Source: Pseudonocardia sp. T1-2H (lineage in GTDB: Bacteria; Actinomycetota; Actinomycetes; Mycobacteriales; Pseudonocardiaceae). Taken from it: 64,000 nt of DNA. Shown one piece after another: positions 18,262-25,918 of the stretch (within the stretch, counting starts at the first letter, position 1; each line of letters starts with the position of its first letter). The notes beneath the pieces are model-generated. The model ran no database searches, was not told the origin of the DNA, and saw nothing but the letters and a program-made list of their open reading frames with translations. Both the position numbers and the translations under genes were made by a program. The DNA lies in the NCBI RefSeq assembly GCF_038039215.1, contig NZ_JBBPCL010000001.1, forward strand, positions 806,001 to 870,000, written 5' to 3'.

Positions 18262-18480
18262 CGCGGCGCTGCTTGACCCGCGGCTCGTGTACTGCTCGGT
18301 CTCCGGGTTCGGGGCGGGAGCCGGGGCCGACCTGCCCGGTTATGACCTAGTGGTGCAGGCGATCGGCGGCTGATGAGCACGACCGGCGCCGGCCCCTGGG
18401 GAGCCCTTGAAGGCCGGGGCCGCGTTGATGGACGTCCTGACCAACTTGCACACGACCGTTGGGATCCTGGCGGCGCTGCG
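18262..18480 (+). pseudogene. class III CoA-transferase fragments
   Basis: LDPRLVYCSVSGFGAGAGAD and LPGYDLVVQAIGG, followed after a deletion by GAALMDVLTNLHTTVGILAA, are conserved blocks of CaiB/BaiF CoA-transferases, including the region of the catalytic aspartate. They lie next to acyl-CoA dehydrogenase remains, the usual partner gene for acid activation by CoA transfer. Confidence 0.6.
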
Positions 18481-19030
18481 GGCCCGGGGTCCCGTGCGGA
18501 CCGACCTGAGCCGGGGAGGGAGTACCGCCCTGCGCCGCCCCTTCCCGACAGGCCTGCCCCGGGCCGTCGGCGAGCGAGGTCGCTCGGCGACGGCCTTCGT
18601 CGTCTCGCTCGACAAGCTCGAAGGCGTGCTGATCGGGCTGGACGCCCCCGCGTGGATCATGGCCATCGCCATCGGCCATGGCCATGGCCATGGCCATGGC
18701 CATGGCCATCGCCATCGGCGTCATCATGGTGGCGATCGCCATTCCGCTCACCGCCTCGGCCACCATGGCCGCGGTCGGCCCGGTCGCCGTCGTCGCGCTG
18801 GTCCGCACCGGGGTGCCGGCCCCGATCGCCGCCGCCGCTGTTCTAGGACTGCCGGCGCCACTGGCTCAGGCGGTGGTCATCGGGTCCCTCCGGGCACACG
18901 CTGAGCTGAGGGAGCGGCGCTGGATGGCACGCAGGACAGTCAGGTCGGCCCCGCGAGCTGCCAGCCGGCCGCGCCAGGAGCGCTTCGGTCGTGCCGATCA
19001 CGGTGCTGATGGTCCTGGTGCTGGTGGTGC
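18481..19030. other. decayed sequence between remnants
   Basis: Apart from the hexanucleotide repeat and one hydrophobic stretch (18700-18900), no gene is recognisable here. The hydrophobic stretch might be the N-terminal part of a lost transporter. Confidence 0.4.
18661..18720 (+). repeat. GGCCAT hexanucleotide tandem repeat
   Basis: Six perfect GGCCAT units run from 18674 to 18709, with imperfect units (GCCATC) on both sides. One frame reads repeated Gly-His, another repeated Met-Ala. A hydrophobic frame beginning at 18678 continues AIAIGVIMVAIAIPLTASAT and could be a membrane segment, but it has no ribosome site and runs into transposase sequence. Confidence 0.85.
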
Positions 19031-19034
19031 TGCC

Positions 19035-19370
19035 GGCGCGAAGACCGTCCTGCTCTGGACCTACCTCACCACCCCGGGGCGGTTCGTCTTCGCCGACGGC
19101 GGCTTCGCCGGGCGCCTACTCGCGTGGGCTCAGACCTTCCTGTGCACCACGATCGAGGTCGGGCGCAAATCTGCAGGTGAGCGCGGGCTCGCGGTCATCC
19201 CCCGCCGCTGGGTAGTCGAACGCAGTCTCGGCCGCCTGGCCGCACACCGGCGCCTGACCCGCGACTACGAACGCGACCCCGCCGTCTCCGAGGCCATGAT
19301 TCGATGGGCCGCGATCAACACCATCACCCGACGCCTCGCCCGCGGCGGGCCTACTACCCCAACGCCGCAC
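19035..19370 (+). pseudogene. IS5-family transposase C-terminal fragment
   Basis: FADGGFAGRLLAWAQTFLCT, IPRRWVVERSLGRLAAHRRL and DPAVSEAMIRWAAINTITRR form the C-terminal third of an actinobacterial IS5-type DDE transposase, including the region of the last catalytic glutamate (VVERSLG). The N-terminal two thirds are missing, so it is inactive. Confidence 0.75.
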
Positions 19371-19406
19371 CTCCACAACCGCCAGTTGATCTTCTCAAAC
19401 ACGCTC

Positions 19407-19994
19407 TCAGCCGCGAGGGGTGGCTGCGGTTGTGCCACCTGTGAGCTCGTTCGAGTCTTGAAGCAGGATCAGGCGGAACAGGTCGCGTAGTTCATCCTCG
19501 GACTGATCGTCGCGACCTTGGATCAGCTGCGCGTTGGCGCCTTCCCAGGCGGCCTCGAGGAACCGGGCAGTGCGTGCGCTGTAGAGACGTTCCACGCCCG
19601 CGCGTGCTGATTCTGCCCAGGAAATGACGAGCTCTCGGTAGGCGGGGTCGCGGACGCTCTGGGCGTAGAGCTCGTAGAGCAAGGTGCGTTCTCGGGCACT
19701 GTCCTTGAGCGCGTTCACGACCGCGAGGGCCGCGTCGATCATGGACTCGAGGTCGGTGGCTTCGTGGAACTGACGCTCGTACAGGGCCGAGGTGTGCGAG
19801 ACGAAGAGCCGGAACGCCTCGAGTAGTAGATCGTCGAGGTTGGCGAAGTGGTAGCTGGTCAGCCCGAGGGACAGGCCGGCGGCGCTGGCGACCCGTCGGT
19901 GGGTGACGCCCTTGACCCCGTACTCGGCAGCAACATCGAGGGCTGCATTGAGGAGGGTGAGGCGGGTGGCATCGGAACGAGGTCTCGCTCGCAC
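19407..19994 (-). CDS. TetR-family transcriptional regulator
   Basis: A 195-residue TetR regulator. The N-terminal helix-turn-helix reads VTHRRVASAAGLSLGLTSYH, and the rest is an all-helical ligand domain typical in length. I chose GTG 19994 because GGAAGGGA lies 8 bases upstream; longer frames start without a ribosome site. It is the last gene after the flavin reductase/tautomerase/hydrolase run on the same strand, with a 320-base gap, and may regulate that operon. Its ligand is unknown. Confidence 0.87.
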   Translation of the reverse strand: MRARPRSDATRLTLLNAALDVAAEYGVKGVTHRRVASAAGLSLGLTSYHFANLDDLLLEAFRLFVSHTSALYERQFHEATDLESMIDAALAVVNALKDSARERTLLYELYAQSVRDPAYRELVISWAESARAGVERLYSARTARFLEAAWEGANAQLIQGRDDQSEDELRDLFRLILLQDSNELTGGTTAATPRG

Positions 19995-20314
19995 TCCACA
20001 ATTCCCTTCCACCTGCCCGGTCCTCGTTGACGCTGGGAGAACCATACTGTCTCGTTACGTCCGCGGTAGGACGCTCCGCCGGTCTTCGGGAGGCGAAGCG
20101 GGTCTGGCCTGGGGACCGTGCCGGTTGCGACGGCCGTGGCTGATGTCATCGTCGGGGCTGCATGACGGCTGTGGGGGTTGGGGGAACGGTCCACCAGCCG
20201 CAAGCATGGGCGGCGGGTCGGCCGTGTCGCGGCGGACCCGTCGAGCGGACACCCCAGATGCGGCCCACGGGTGAGAGGGGTTGGGACTGCCCGGCTCGCG
20301 ACATGGCTGCCCGG
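19995..20314. other. intergenic, promoter region of the TetR gene
   Basis: No gene seen. The stretch should hold the TetR gene promoter and the end of the flavin reductase transcript. I found no clear palindromic operator or terminator. Confidence 0.4.
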
Positions 20315-20827
20315 TCAGGATTCGAGTGCGATGAGGCGACGGAACCGGCTGCTGTGGAAGACCAGCGGCTCGTTGCGGGGATCTGCGGTCAGACGGTGGA
20401 TCTGCAGCAGCACGATGTCGTGGTCGCCCGCGGTCACCTCGGAGTGCACCGAGCACTCGAGCCATGCTGTAGCGCCCCTGACGAAGATGGCGCCGTCTTC
20501 GCTGGGCTCCCACGGCACGTCGGCGAACCGGTCGCGGTCCTTCGCCGCGAGTGAGCGGCACAGCGCCTCCTGGCCGTCGGCGAGCACGCTCACCCCCAGC
20601 CGGGGCAGCTGCCGCAACCGCGGCCAAGTCGTCGAGCTGTGTGCCACACAGACCGACACCAGCGGTGGAGTGATCGAGACAGAGGTGAACGAGCTCGCCG
20701 CGATCCCGACGGGCTCCTCGTCGTCCAGCGCACAGACAGCGGTCACGCCGCTGGGGAAACAGCTGTAGGCTCGCCTCAACTCCGCCTGGTCAACGGGCAG
20801 CGGACCGATACTCAGTTTCGAGGCCAT
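20315..20827 (-). CDS. flavin reductase (HpaC/RutF-like)
   Basis: A 170-residue flavin reductase domain protein. FPSGVTAVCALDDEEPVGIA followed by SSFTSVSITPPLVSVCVAHS is the family's FMN-binding region. GDHDIVLLQIHRL near the C-terminus is also characteristic. Such proteins use NAD(P)H to make free FMNH2 for a separate oxygenase; the LLM oxidoreductases at 15427 and 23380 are the natural partners. It follows the tautomerase on the same strand after about 90 bases. Confidence 0.88.
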   Translation of the reverse strand: MASKLSIGPLPVDQAELRRAYSCFPSGVTAVCALDDEEPVGIAASSFTSVSITPPLVSVCVAHSSTTWPRLRQLPRLGVSVLADGQEALCRSLAAKDRDRFADVPWEPSEDGAIFVRGATAWLECSVHSEVTAGDHDIVLLQIHRLTADPRNEPLVFHSSRFRRLIALES

Positions 20828-20915
20828 TGATTTCCGTTTCGGCTCGGGTTGTCGAAGTCACGCGAGTGAGATTTGAGCGGCGCGCATCAGGGAGCAGTGC
20901 GCGCCGCCTGTGGGG

Positions 20916-21104
20916 TCAGCCCATCAGCTTGCCGCCGTGGCCCCAGCGGTTGCGCGGGACGCCTTCGACGATGACGGTCGACTCCGCACCGACCTCCTCG
21001 CCGAGCACGGAGGTCATGGCCTGTGTGACTGCCTCGACCATCCGCTGCGAGAATGACGGGTCCTCGAAGCGATCCTCGAAAACCTTCACCTCGCTGTAGG
21101 GCAT
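20916..21104 (-). CDS. tautomerase family protein (4-oxalocrotonate tautomerase-like)
   Basis: A 62-residue protein. Removal of Met 1 would expose the catalytic Pro 1 of this family (MPYSEVKVFED). The length and the MVEAVTQAMTSVLGE helix also fit. These enzymes interconvert keto and enol forms of ring-cleavage products. GGAAGCGGCAG precedes the ATG. It lies between an alpha/beta hydrolase and the flavin reductase in a catabolic run, so isomerisation of an unsaturated keto acid is likely. Confidence 0.83.
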   Translation of the reverse strand: MPYSEVKVFEDRFEDPSFSQRMVEAVTQAMTSVLGEEVGAESTVIVEGVPRNRWGHGGKLMG

Positions 21105-21155
21105 TCTGCCGCTTCCTTTCTGTGGCCAGAAGTGCTGACGGAGTACTTGTTAGGG

Positions 21156-21965
21156 TTACAGGCGATTCGTGTCGAACCAGGCTGATGCGACTTTGTTGAA
21201 CCGCTCCGGGTCGTCCTGGTGCAGGAAGTGGGTGACGCCTGTCCAGAGCTCGACTCGGGCATCGAGACCGAGCTCGTCGACGAGGTGCGACTCCCAGGTG
21301 TAGGTCGGCTCGTAGGCGTAGATGCACAGTGTCGGCTGGCGGCGCTCGCGGATCGCGCGTTCGGTCTGCGGGCGAAGCCCCGGCGCGCCCTCGCCGCACC
21401 ACATGCCGGCATAGGTGGGCCAGACGACTTCGGGGCCGAGTGCGAGCGCCTGTAGCCGGCGTCGGATCCGGCGGGCGGCGGTGACGCTGTTGTGTACCTC
21501 CGGCTCGAGGTCGGCTGCCACCGCGGCGCGTTCTGCGCTGTCGGCGGAAGCCGGGTCGCCGATGGTCGCGCGAACCTGGCCCTCCCACTCCCCGGGCTGT
21601 CCGTAGGCCGGGTCGATCAGCAGGACCGAGCGGGCCAGGTCCGGGCGGCGCACAGCGACCAGGTTGGCGATGATGCCGCCCAGGGAGTGCCCGACCAGAT
21701 GGCTGTCGCTCAGGCCCAGATGGTCGAGGACGGCGATCACGTCCTCGGCGAGCTCCACGCTCCCGTACCCGCTCGCGGTCCGTTCGGAATGCCCGTGCCC
21801 CCGCAGGTCGAGTGTCACAACACGCGCGTCGCCGGCGAAAGCAGAAATCTGGTCGACCCAGTCGGTCGAGTCGCTGCACCACCCGTGAATCAACACGATA
21901 GAGCGGTCACCGCTGCCGAACTCCGCCACGAAGCAGTCGAAGCCCCGAACACGAACCCAACTCAT
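21156..21965 (-). CDS. alpha/beta hydrolase
   Basis: A 269-residue alpha/beta hydrolase with the oxyanion region LIHGWCSDS, the nucleophile elbow VGHSLGG and a C-terminal histidine in GVTHFLHQDDP. ATG 21965 (MSWVRVRGFDCFV) follows GGGAAAGCAGGAATGC, which fits a ribosome site. It lies between the amidohydrolase and the tautomerase and may cleave a C-C or ester/lactone bond of a ring-opened intermediate. The substrate is unknown. Confidence 0.85.
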   Translation of the reverse strand: MSWVRVRGFDCFVAEFGSGDRSIVLIHGWCSDSTDWVDQISAFAGDARVVTLDLRGHGHSERTASGYGSVELAEDVIAVLDHLGLSDSHLVGHSLGGIIANLVAVRRPDLARSVLLIDPAYGQPGEWEGQVRATIGDPASADSAERAAVAADLEPEVHNSVTAARRIRRRLQALALGPEVVWPTYAGMWCGEGAPGLRPQTERAIRERRQPTLCIYAYEPTYTWESHLVDELGLDARVELWTGVTHFLHQDDPERFNKVASAWFDTNRL

Positions 21966-22011
21966 GCATTCCTGCTTTCCCTGTGGTGGCCCGCTCGACC
22001 TGGCGCCGCGG

Positions 22012-23358
22012 TCAACTGAGGACCGACGCCGCAGCGGCGAGATAGTCGCTGCGGTCCACACCGGCGGTGAGGACGTGCGCGATGTTGCTCTGGTCACCGA
22101 GCAGTCGGATATCGGACAGCACGTCGCCGGTGACGACCACGACGTCCCCGGCGAAGCCGGCCGCGAGCTTGCCGATCTGGTGTTCGCGCTGGAGCAGCGC
22201 GGCCGCGGTAGTCGTGGCCGTGGTCAGGGCTTCCTCCGGTGTCATGCCGTGCTCGACGTAGAGCTCCAGCTCCCGGGCGTGTGCACCGAAGGGGCACAGC
22301 GTGCCGGAGGAGTCGGTGCCCATGGCGATCCGGACTCCGGCCTGGCGGGCGATGGCGAAGGCCTCGAGCGTGCGGTCATGGGCGTCGCGCAGGTCCTCCA
22401 CGCCCTCGGGGGTGAGTCCGCGGCGGGTTCCTTCGCGTTGGCACCAGTCGTTGAAGGCCATGGTCGGCACCAGGTAGGTGCCACGCTCGGCCATCTCCTT
22501 GGCGGTGGGCTCGTCCAGGTAGGAGCCGTGCTCGATACTGTCGACCCCGGCGGCGAGGCTGCGGCGGATCCCGTCGATCGACAGTGCGTGTGCGGCGACC
22601 CGTAGGTCGAGGTCGTGTGCCTCGTCGACGATCGCGGTGAGCTCGGCGACGGTGTAGTTCGGCCAGTGGGGCTGCTCGCCGGGTGACATTCCGCCGCTGG
22701 CCATGACTTTGATGAAGTCGGCGCCCTCGCGAGCTTGCAGCCGGACAAGCTTGCGGCACTCGTCGACGCCGTCGGCGGTGTCCCAGCGGCGGCGGGGGGT
22801 GTAGGGCGGGTAGAACAGGTCGCCGTGGCCGTTGGTCATGGTGATCCACCACGGGGAGACCAGCAGCCGCGGGCCGACGGTCAGGCCCCGCTCGACGAAG
22901 TCGCGCAGCTCGATCTCTCCGACGTCGCGGTGTCCCATCACCCGCAAGGTGGTGAAGCCGGCTGCGAGGGCGCGATGGGCGTTGCGCAGCCCGTGCAGCA
23001 GCTTCGCCGGCTTGGTCACCTGCCCGCGGAAGGCGCTGCTCGCCACCACGTTGTCGTGGTCGGAGTTGGTCGTCAGGTGCACGTGCACGTCGATCAGACC
23101 GGGCAGGACGGTGCAGCCGGTCGCGTCGATACGTCGTGTCCCGGCGGGCACCGCGGCATCGTCGGCGGGCCCGACGTACGTGATGATCCCGTTCTGGATG
23201 ACGACGAGGCCGTTCACGTGGTGTGTGCCTGGGGCGGCCCAGACCAGGCCGCCCTCGATGGCGATGTCGTTCACCTGTTCACCGTCCCGCTGGTAGGTGG
23301 GTATGTCTGGGGCAGGGAGCTCGGCGACAGCCGCCTGCATGTCGCCGAGCCCCCGCAT
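22012..23358 (-). CDS. metal-dependent amidohydrolase
   Basis: A 448-residue amidohydrolase-superfamily enzyme of the imidazolonepropionase/prolidase-like subgroup. Metal ligands visible: HVH (His 92, His 94) after LPGLID, the bridging-lysine region FIKVMASGGMSPG, AAHALS, IEHGSYLD, and the aspartate in MGTDSSGTL. Members hydrolyse cyclic or linear amides. It starts 22 bases after the LLM stop on the same strand, so an amide product of LLM oxidation is a plausible substrate. ATG 23340 is an alternative start. Confidence 0.88.
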   Translation of the reverse strand: MRGLGDMQAAVAELPAPDIPTYQRDGEQVNDIAIEGGLVWAAPGTHHVNGLVVIQNGIITYVGPADDAAVPAGTRRIDATGCTVLPGLIDVHVHLTTNSDHDNVVASSAFRGQVTKPAKLLHGLRNAHRALAAGFTTLRVMGHRDVGEIELRDFVERGLTVGPRLLVSPWWITMTNGHGDLFYPPYTPRRRWDTADGVDECRKLVRLQAREGADFIKVMASGGMSPGEQPHWPNYTVAELTAIVDEAHDLDLRVAAHALSIDGIRRSLAAGVDSIEHGSYLDEPTAKEMAERGTYLVPTMAFNDWCQREGTRRGLTPEGVEDLRDAHDRTLEAFAIARQAGVRIAMGTDSSGTLCPFGAHARELELYVEHGMTPEEALTTATTTAAALLQREHQIGKLAAGFAGDVVVVTGDVLSDIRLLGDQSNIAHVLTAGVDRSDYLAAAASVLS

Positions 23359-23379
23359 GTCGCCGAGCCGCTGAGGCGG

Positions 23380-24492
23380 TCAGGCCCTGGAGGGCGTGGG
23401 GCCCTCGGCGAAGGCGGGCAGGACCTGCTCGGCCATCAGCTCCATCTGGGCGACGACCGCCTCGATGGGCTGGCCCCAGGCGATCAGGCAGGCGAGGTGG
23501 TCGACGCCCATCGCCTCCATCTGCTTGAACCGCTCGATCATCTTGTCCGCCGTGGTGAGGACCGGGTCGGAGTACTTCTCCCAGAGGCCTTCCGACGACG
23601 GCGACTCGTTCGCGGGCACGACGCGGCCGGCCTCCACGAACTCGACTTTCTCGCCCGTGCCACGCGCCTTGAGGCGGTCCTCACGGGTGCCCTGGCTGAC
23701 GGTCTGGGTGAGCGCGAGGTAGTGGTTGTACTCGCTGACCATGTCGTCGAAGAACTCGAGCGCGTCGGCCTCGGTCCGCCCCAGCCACGTGTGCCGGTAG
23801 ACCATGACTTCGCCGCGCGGCGAGCCGCTCTCGGCGGCCGCGGCGTTGAAGGCCTCGAGGAGCGCCTCGAGGTCCCCGTGCGGCTCGAAGTTGCCCCAGT
23901 TGGGCGCCGTGAGCAGGTTGTGCCCCTGCGCGGCCACCTTCCGCACGCCATCGACGCTCTGCGAGGCGACCCACAGGTCAGGGCCGGGCTGAGTGGCGGG
24001 CTTGGGCACGAGCGTGGTGCGCGGGAACGAGAAGTAGCGGCCGTCGTAGGTCACGTTGTCCTCGACCCACACCTTCTGGATGATCTCCAGCGCCTCCTCG
24101 TAGATCTCCCGCGACTTGGCGGGGTCCACCCCGATCCGGTCCAGCTGGTACCGGCCGCCGCCCCGGGCCACACCGATACCCAGGCGGCCCGGCGCCAGGT
24201 GGTCCAGCATCGCCATCTCCGACGCGATCAGTAGCGGGTTATAGCTCGGGAGCACCACCACGCCGGGCAGGATCCGCAGCCGCGTGGTGCGGGCCGCCGC
24301 GAGCGCGGCGAAGGCCAGGGCGCTGGGGTTCGCGACGTAGTTCTGGAACACGTTCTCGTTGATCGCGACGCCCTCGAAACCGAGCCGCTCGGCGGTGTCG
24401 ACGATCGTCAGCATGTCCTGCAGGAGCTCGCCCCACGGACGGTCCATGTCCGAGTAGAAGAAGGGTGCCGTCACCCAGAACTTCAGTGCCAT
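23380..24492 (-). CDS. LLM class flavin-dependent oxidoreductase, copy 2
   Basis: A 370-residue LLM oxidoreductase with the same sequence as the copy at 15427 up to the last seven residues, where it reads FAEGPTPSRA. The upstream region is different: there is no clear LacI-type operator in front of this ATG, so the second copy is probably under the control of the minus-strand operon. It is followed closely by the amidohydrolase. Gene order LLM, amidohydrolase, hydrolase, tautomerase, flavin reductase recalls flavin-dependent heterocycle ring-cleavage clusters. Confidence 0.9.
   Translation of the reverse strand: MALKFWVTAPFFYSDMDRPWGELLQDMLTIVDTAERLGFEGVAINENVFQNYVANPSALAFAALAAARTTRLRILPGVVVLPSYNPLLIASEMAMLDHLAPGRLGIGVARGGGRYQLDRIGVDPAKSREIYEEALEIIQKVWVEDNVTYDGRYFSFPRTTLVPKPATQPGPDLWVASQSVDGVRKVAAQGHNLLTAPNWGNFEPHGDLEALLEAFNAAAAESGSPRGEVMVYRHTWLGRTEADALEFFDDMVSEYNHYLALTQTVSQGTREDRLKARGTGEKVEFVEAGRVVPANESPSSEGLWEKYSDPVLTTADKMIERFKQMEAMGVDHLACLIAWGQPIEAVVAQMELMAEQVLPAFAEGPTPSRA
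23406..24492 (-). repeat. 1.09-kb inverted repeat, right arm (LLM gene)
   Basis: Inverted partner of 15427-16513. Homologous recombination between the two arms would invert the 6.9 kb between them. Confidence 0.88.
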
Positions 24493-24743
24493 AACTCACT
24501 CCATTATCGGGAATCGTGTGTGAAGAGGAAGGAACGGGTGAGGCCGAATCCGACGCTCCGCAGACCAGCTGCGACAACGTGGGGCGAGGCTAGGTTCTCG
24601 CCACTCCACCCGAGGTCGGAGTGCGGCGTTGTGTGGCCAAGTAAGGCCCACTCAGCGACGGACTGCTTGGACGTGCGCTCGTTCGGGAATGGCCTGGCAG
24701 CAGGGTGCGCTTGGGCGTCGAGGTTGGTCTTGCGTGGGTGTGG

Positions 24744-25736
24744 TCATTTGGCCTGTGTCGGCTCCTTCAGGGAGTTGACCCAGAAGGGGTTGGTGAGCAG
24801 GAGCCGTCCGATCGCGACGAGGTCGCAGTCCCTGCCGGCAAGCGCGGCTTCGGCTGCTTCTGCGCTGCTGATGCCGCCGGCGACGATGGTCGGCATACCA
24901 GTGCGTTCGCGGACCTGTGCGGCGAGGTTGCGGAAGTCGACCGGGATCTCGAACGATGACGCGCCCTCGACTGCGCCGCCGGCCGCGGCGTCGATGGCAT
25001 CGCAGCCGGCCCGGCTGAGTTGGTGGATGACCGGGATGGCGTCGTCAGCATGCCAGCCGCCGTCGGCGAGGTCGTCGATCGCCAGCCGGACGAACAGCGG
25101 CATTCCCGGCCCGCAGGCTGCGCGTACCTGTTCCACGATTTCCAGCAGGAAGCGACTGTTGGCCTCGGGGCCGCCGCCGTACGGGCCTGAGCGGTGGTTG
25201 GTCAGCGGCGAAAGGAACTCGTGAATGAGGTACCCGTTCGAGGCGTGGATCTCGATCACGTCAACGCCGACCTGACTCGCCCTGGCTGCGGCCTGCCCGA
25301 ACGCAGCGACCAGGTCGCAGATCTCCTCGTCGGTCAGCGCGTGGGGCTGGTGGCTTGAGGCGTTGAAGGGCGCCCCGGTAGCGCCTACGACCTGGTTGAG
25401 CGCGGCGCTGTCGGTGAAGGCCTTCCGCCCGGTGTGCCCGAGCTGCACACCGACCTTGGCCCCCTGCTCGTGGCAGAACTCCACGATGGGCGCCAGCGCC
25501 GCGGCCTGCTCATCGGTGTAGAGGCCAAGAGCGCCGCCGTGGCCGCGGCCCTCGGGCGAGACCGCCGAGTCCTCGATCATCACGAGCCCGACACCACCGA
25601 CCGCACGCGAGCCGTAGTGCACCAGATGCCAACTACTCGCGCACCCGGTCTCGTCAGCGGAGCGCTGCGACATCGGCGCCATGACGACCCGATTCGGCAG
25701 CTCCAGGCCCCGAACCTTGAGGGGGTCGAGCAACAT
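24744..25736 (-). CDS. NADH:flavin oxidoreductase / Old Yellow Enzyme family protein
   Basis: A 330-residue FMN-dependent OYE-type reductase. It begins LDPLKVRGLELPNRVVMAPM and has VQLGHTGRKA, VDVIEIHASNGYLIHEFLSP and the phosphate-binding end IVAGGISS with VAIGR. ATG 25736 is chosen because AAGGAG lies 7 bases upstream; a longer frame starts at 25769. OYE enzymes reduce activated double bonds, in line with removal of an unsaturated intermediate. It is separated from the LLM gene by 250 bases without a gene. Confidence 0.88.
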   Translation of the reverse strand: MLLDPLKVRGLELPNRVVMAPMSQRSADETGCASSWHLVHYGSRAVGGVGLVMIEDSAVSPEGRGHGGALGLYTDEQAAALAPIVEFCHEQGAKVGVQLGHTGRKAFTDSAALNQVVGATGAPFNASSHQPHALTDEEICDLVAAFGQAAARASQVGVDVIEIHASNGYLIHEFLSPLTNHRSGPYGGGPEANSRFLLEIVEQVRAACGPGMPLFVRLAIDDLADGGWHADDAIPVIHQLSRAGCDAIDAAAGGAVEGASSFEIPVDFRNLAAQVRERTGMPTIVAGGISSAEAAEAALAGRDCDLVAIGRLLLTNPFWVNSLKEPTQAK

Positions 25737-25777
25737 GAGCGTCTCCTTAAATCGCAGGCGGTCGGCCATCCGACCGG

Positions 25778-25915
25778 TCAGAAGATGTGGTTGGAACCGT
25801 CGAACACCGCGCTGACCGAGCCACCCACCTCGATGCCTTCTCCTATGTTCTTGCCTCGGACGTTGCGGAGCGATGCGCGATATTCCTGCACCGCACGTAG
25901 GGTGAACACAATCAT
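25778..25915 (-). CDS. small ORF between RibBA and Old Yellow Enzyme genes
   Basis: A 45-codon frame beginning MIVFTLRAVQEYRASLRNVR and ending GGSVSAVFDGSNHIF. It starts three bases after the RibBA stop, inside a tight same-strand run, which favours real translation, but the ribosome site (TAGGGA) is weak. I do not recognise it; it could be a short stand-alone protein or the tail of a lost gene. Confidence 0.35.
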   Translation of the reverse strand: MIVFTLRAVQEYRASLRNVRGKNIGEGIEVGGSVSAVFDGSNHIF

Positions 25916-25918
25916 TCC

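Noticed and set aside
18661..18720. CRISPR array
   Set aside because: The repeat unit is only six bases with no spacers, and no cas genes are in the window.
18657..18735. His-rich metal-binding protein (Gly-His repeat)
   Set aside because: The Gly-His run comes only from the hexanucleotide repeat and is preceded by CoA-transferase remnants, with no start or metal-transport motifs.
22735..24234. Long plus-strand frame opposite the LLM and amidohydrolase genes
   Set aside because: It is the antisense shadow of two well-supported genes, has no family motifs and is Val/Gly/Arg-rich as expected from high-GC shadows.
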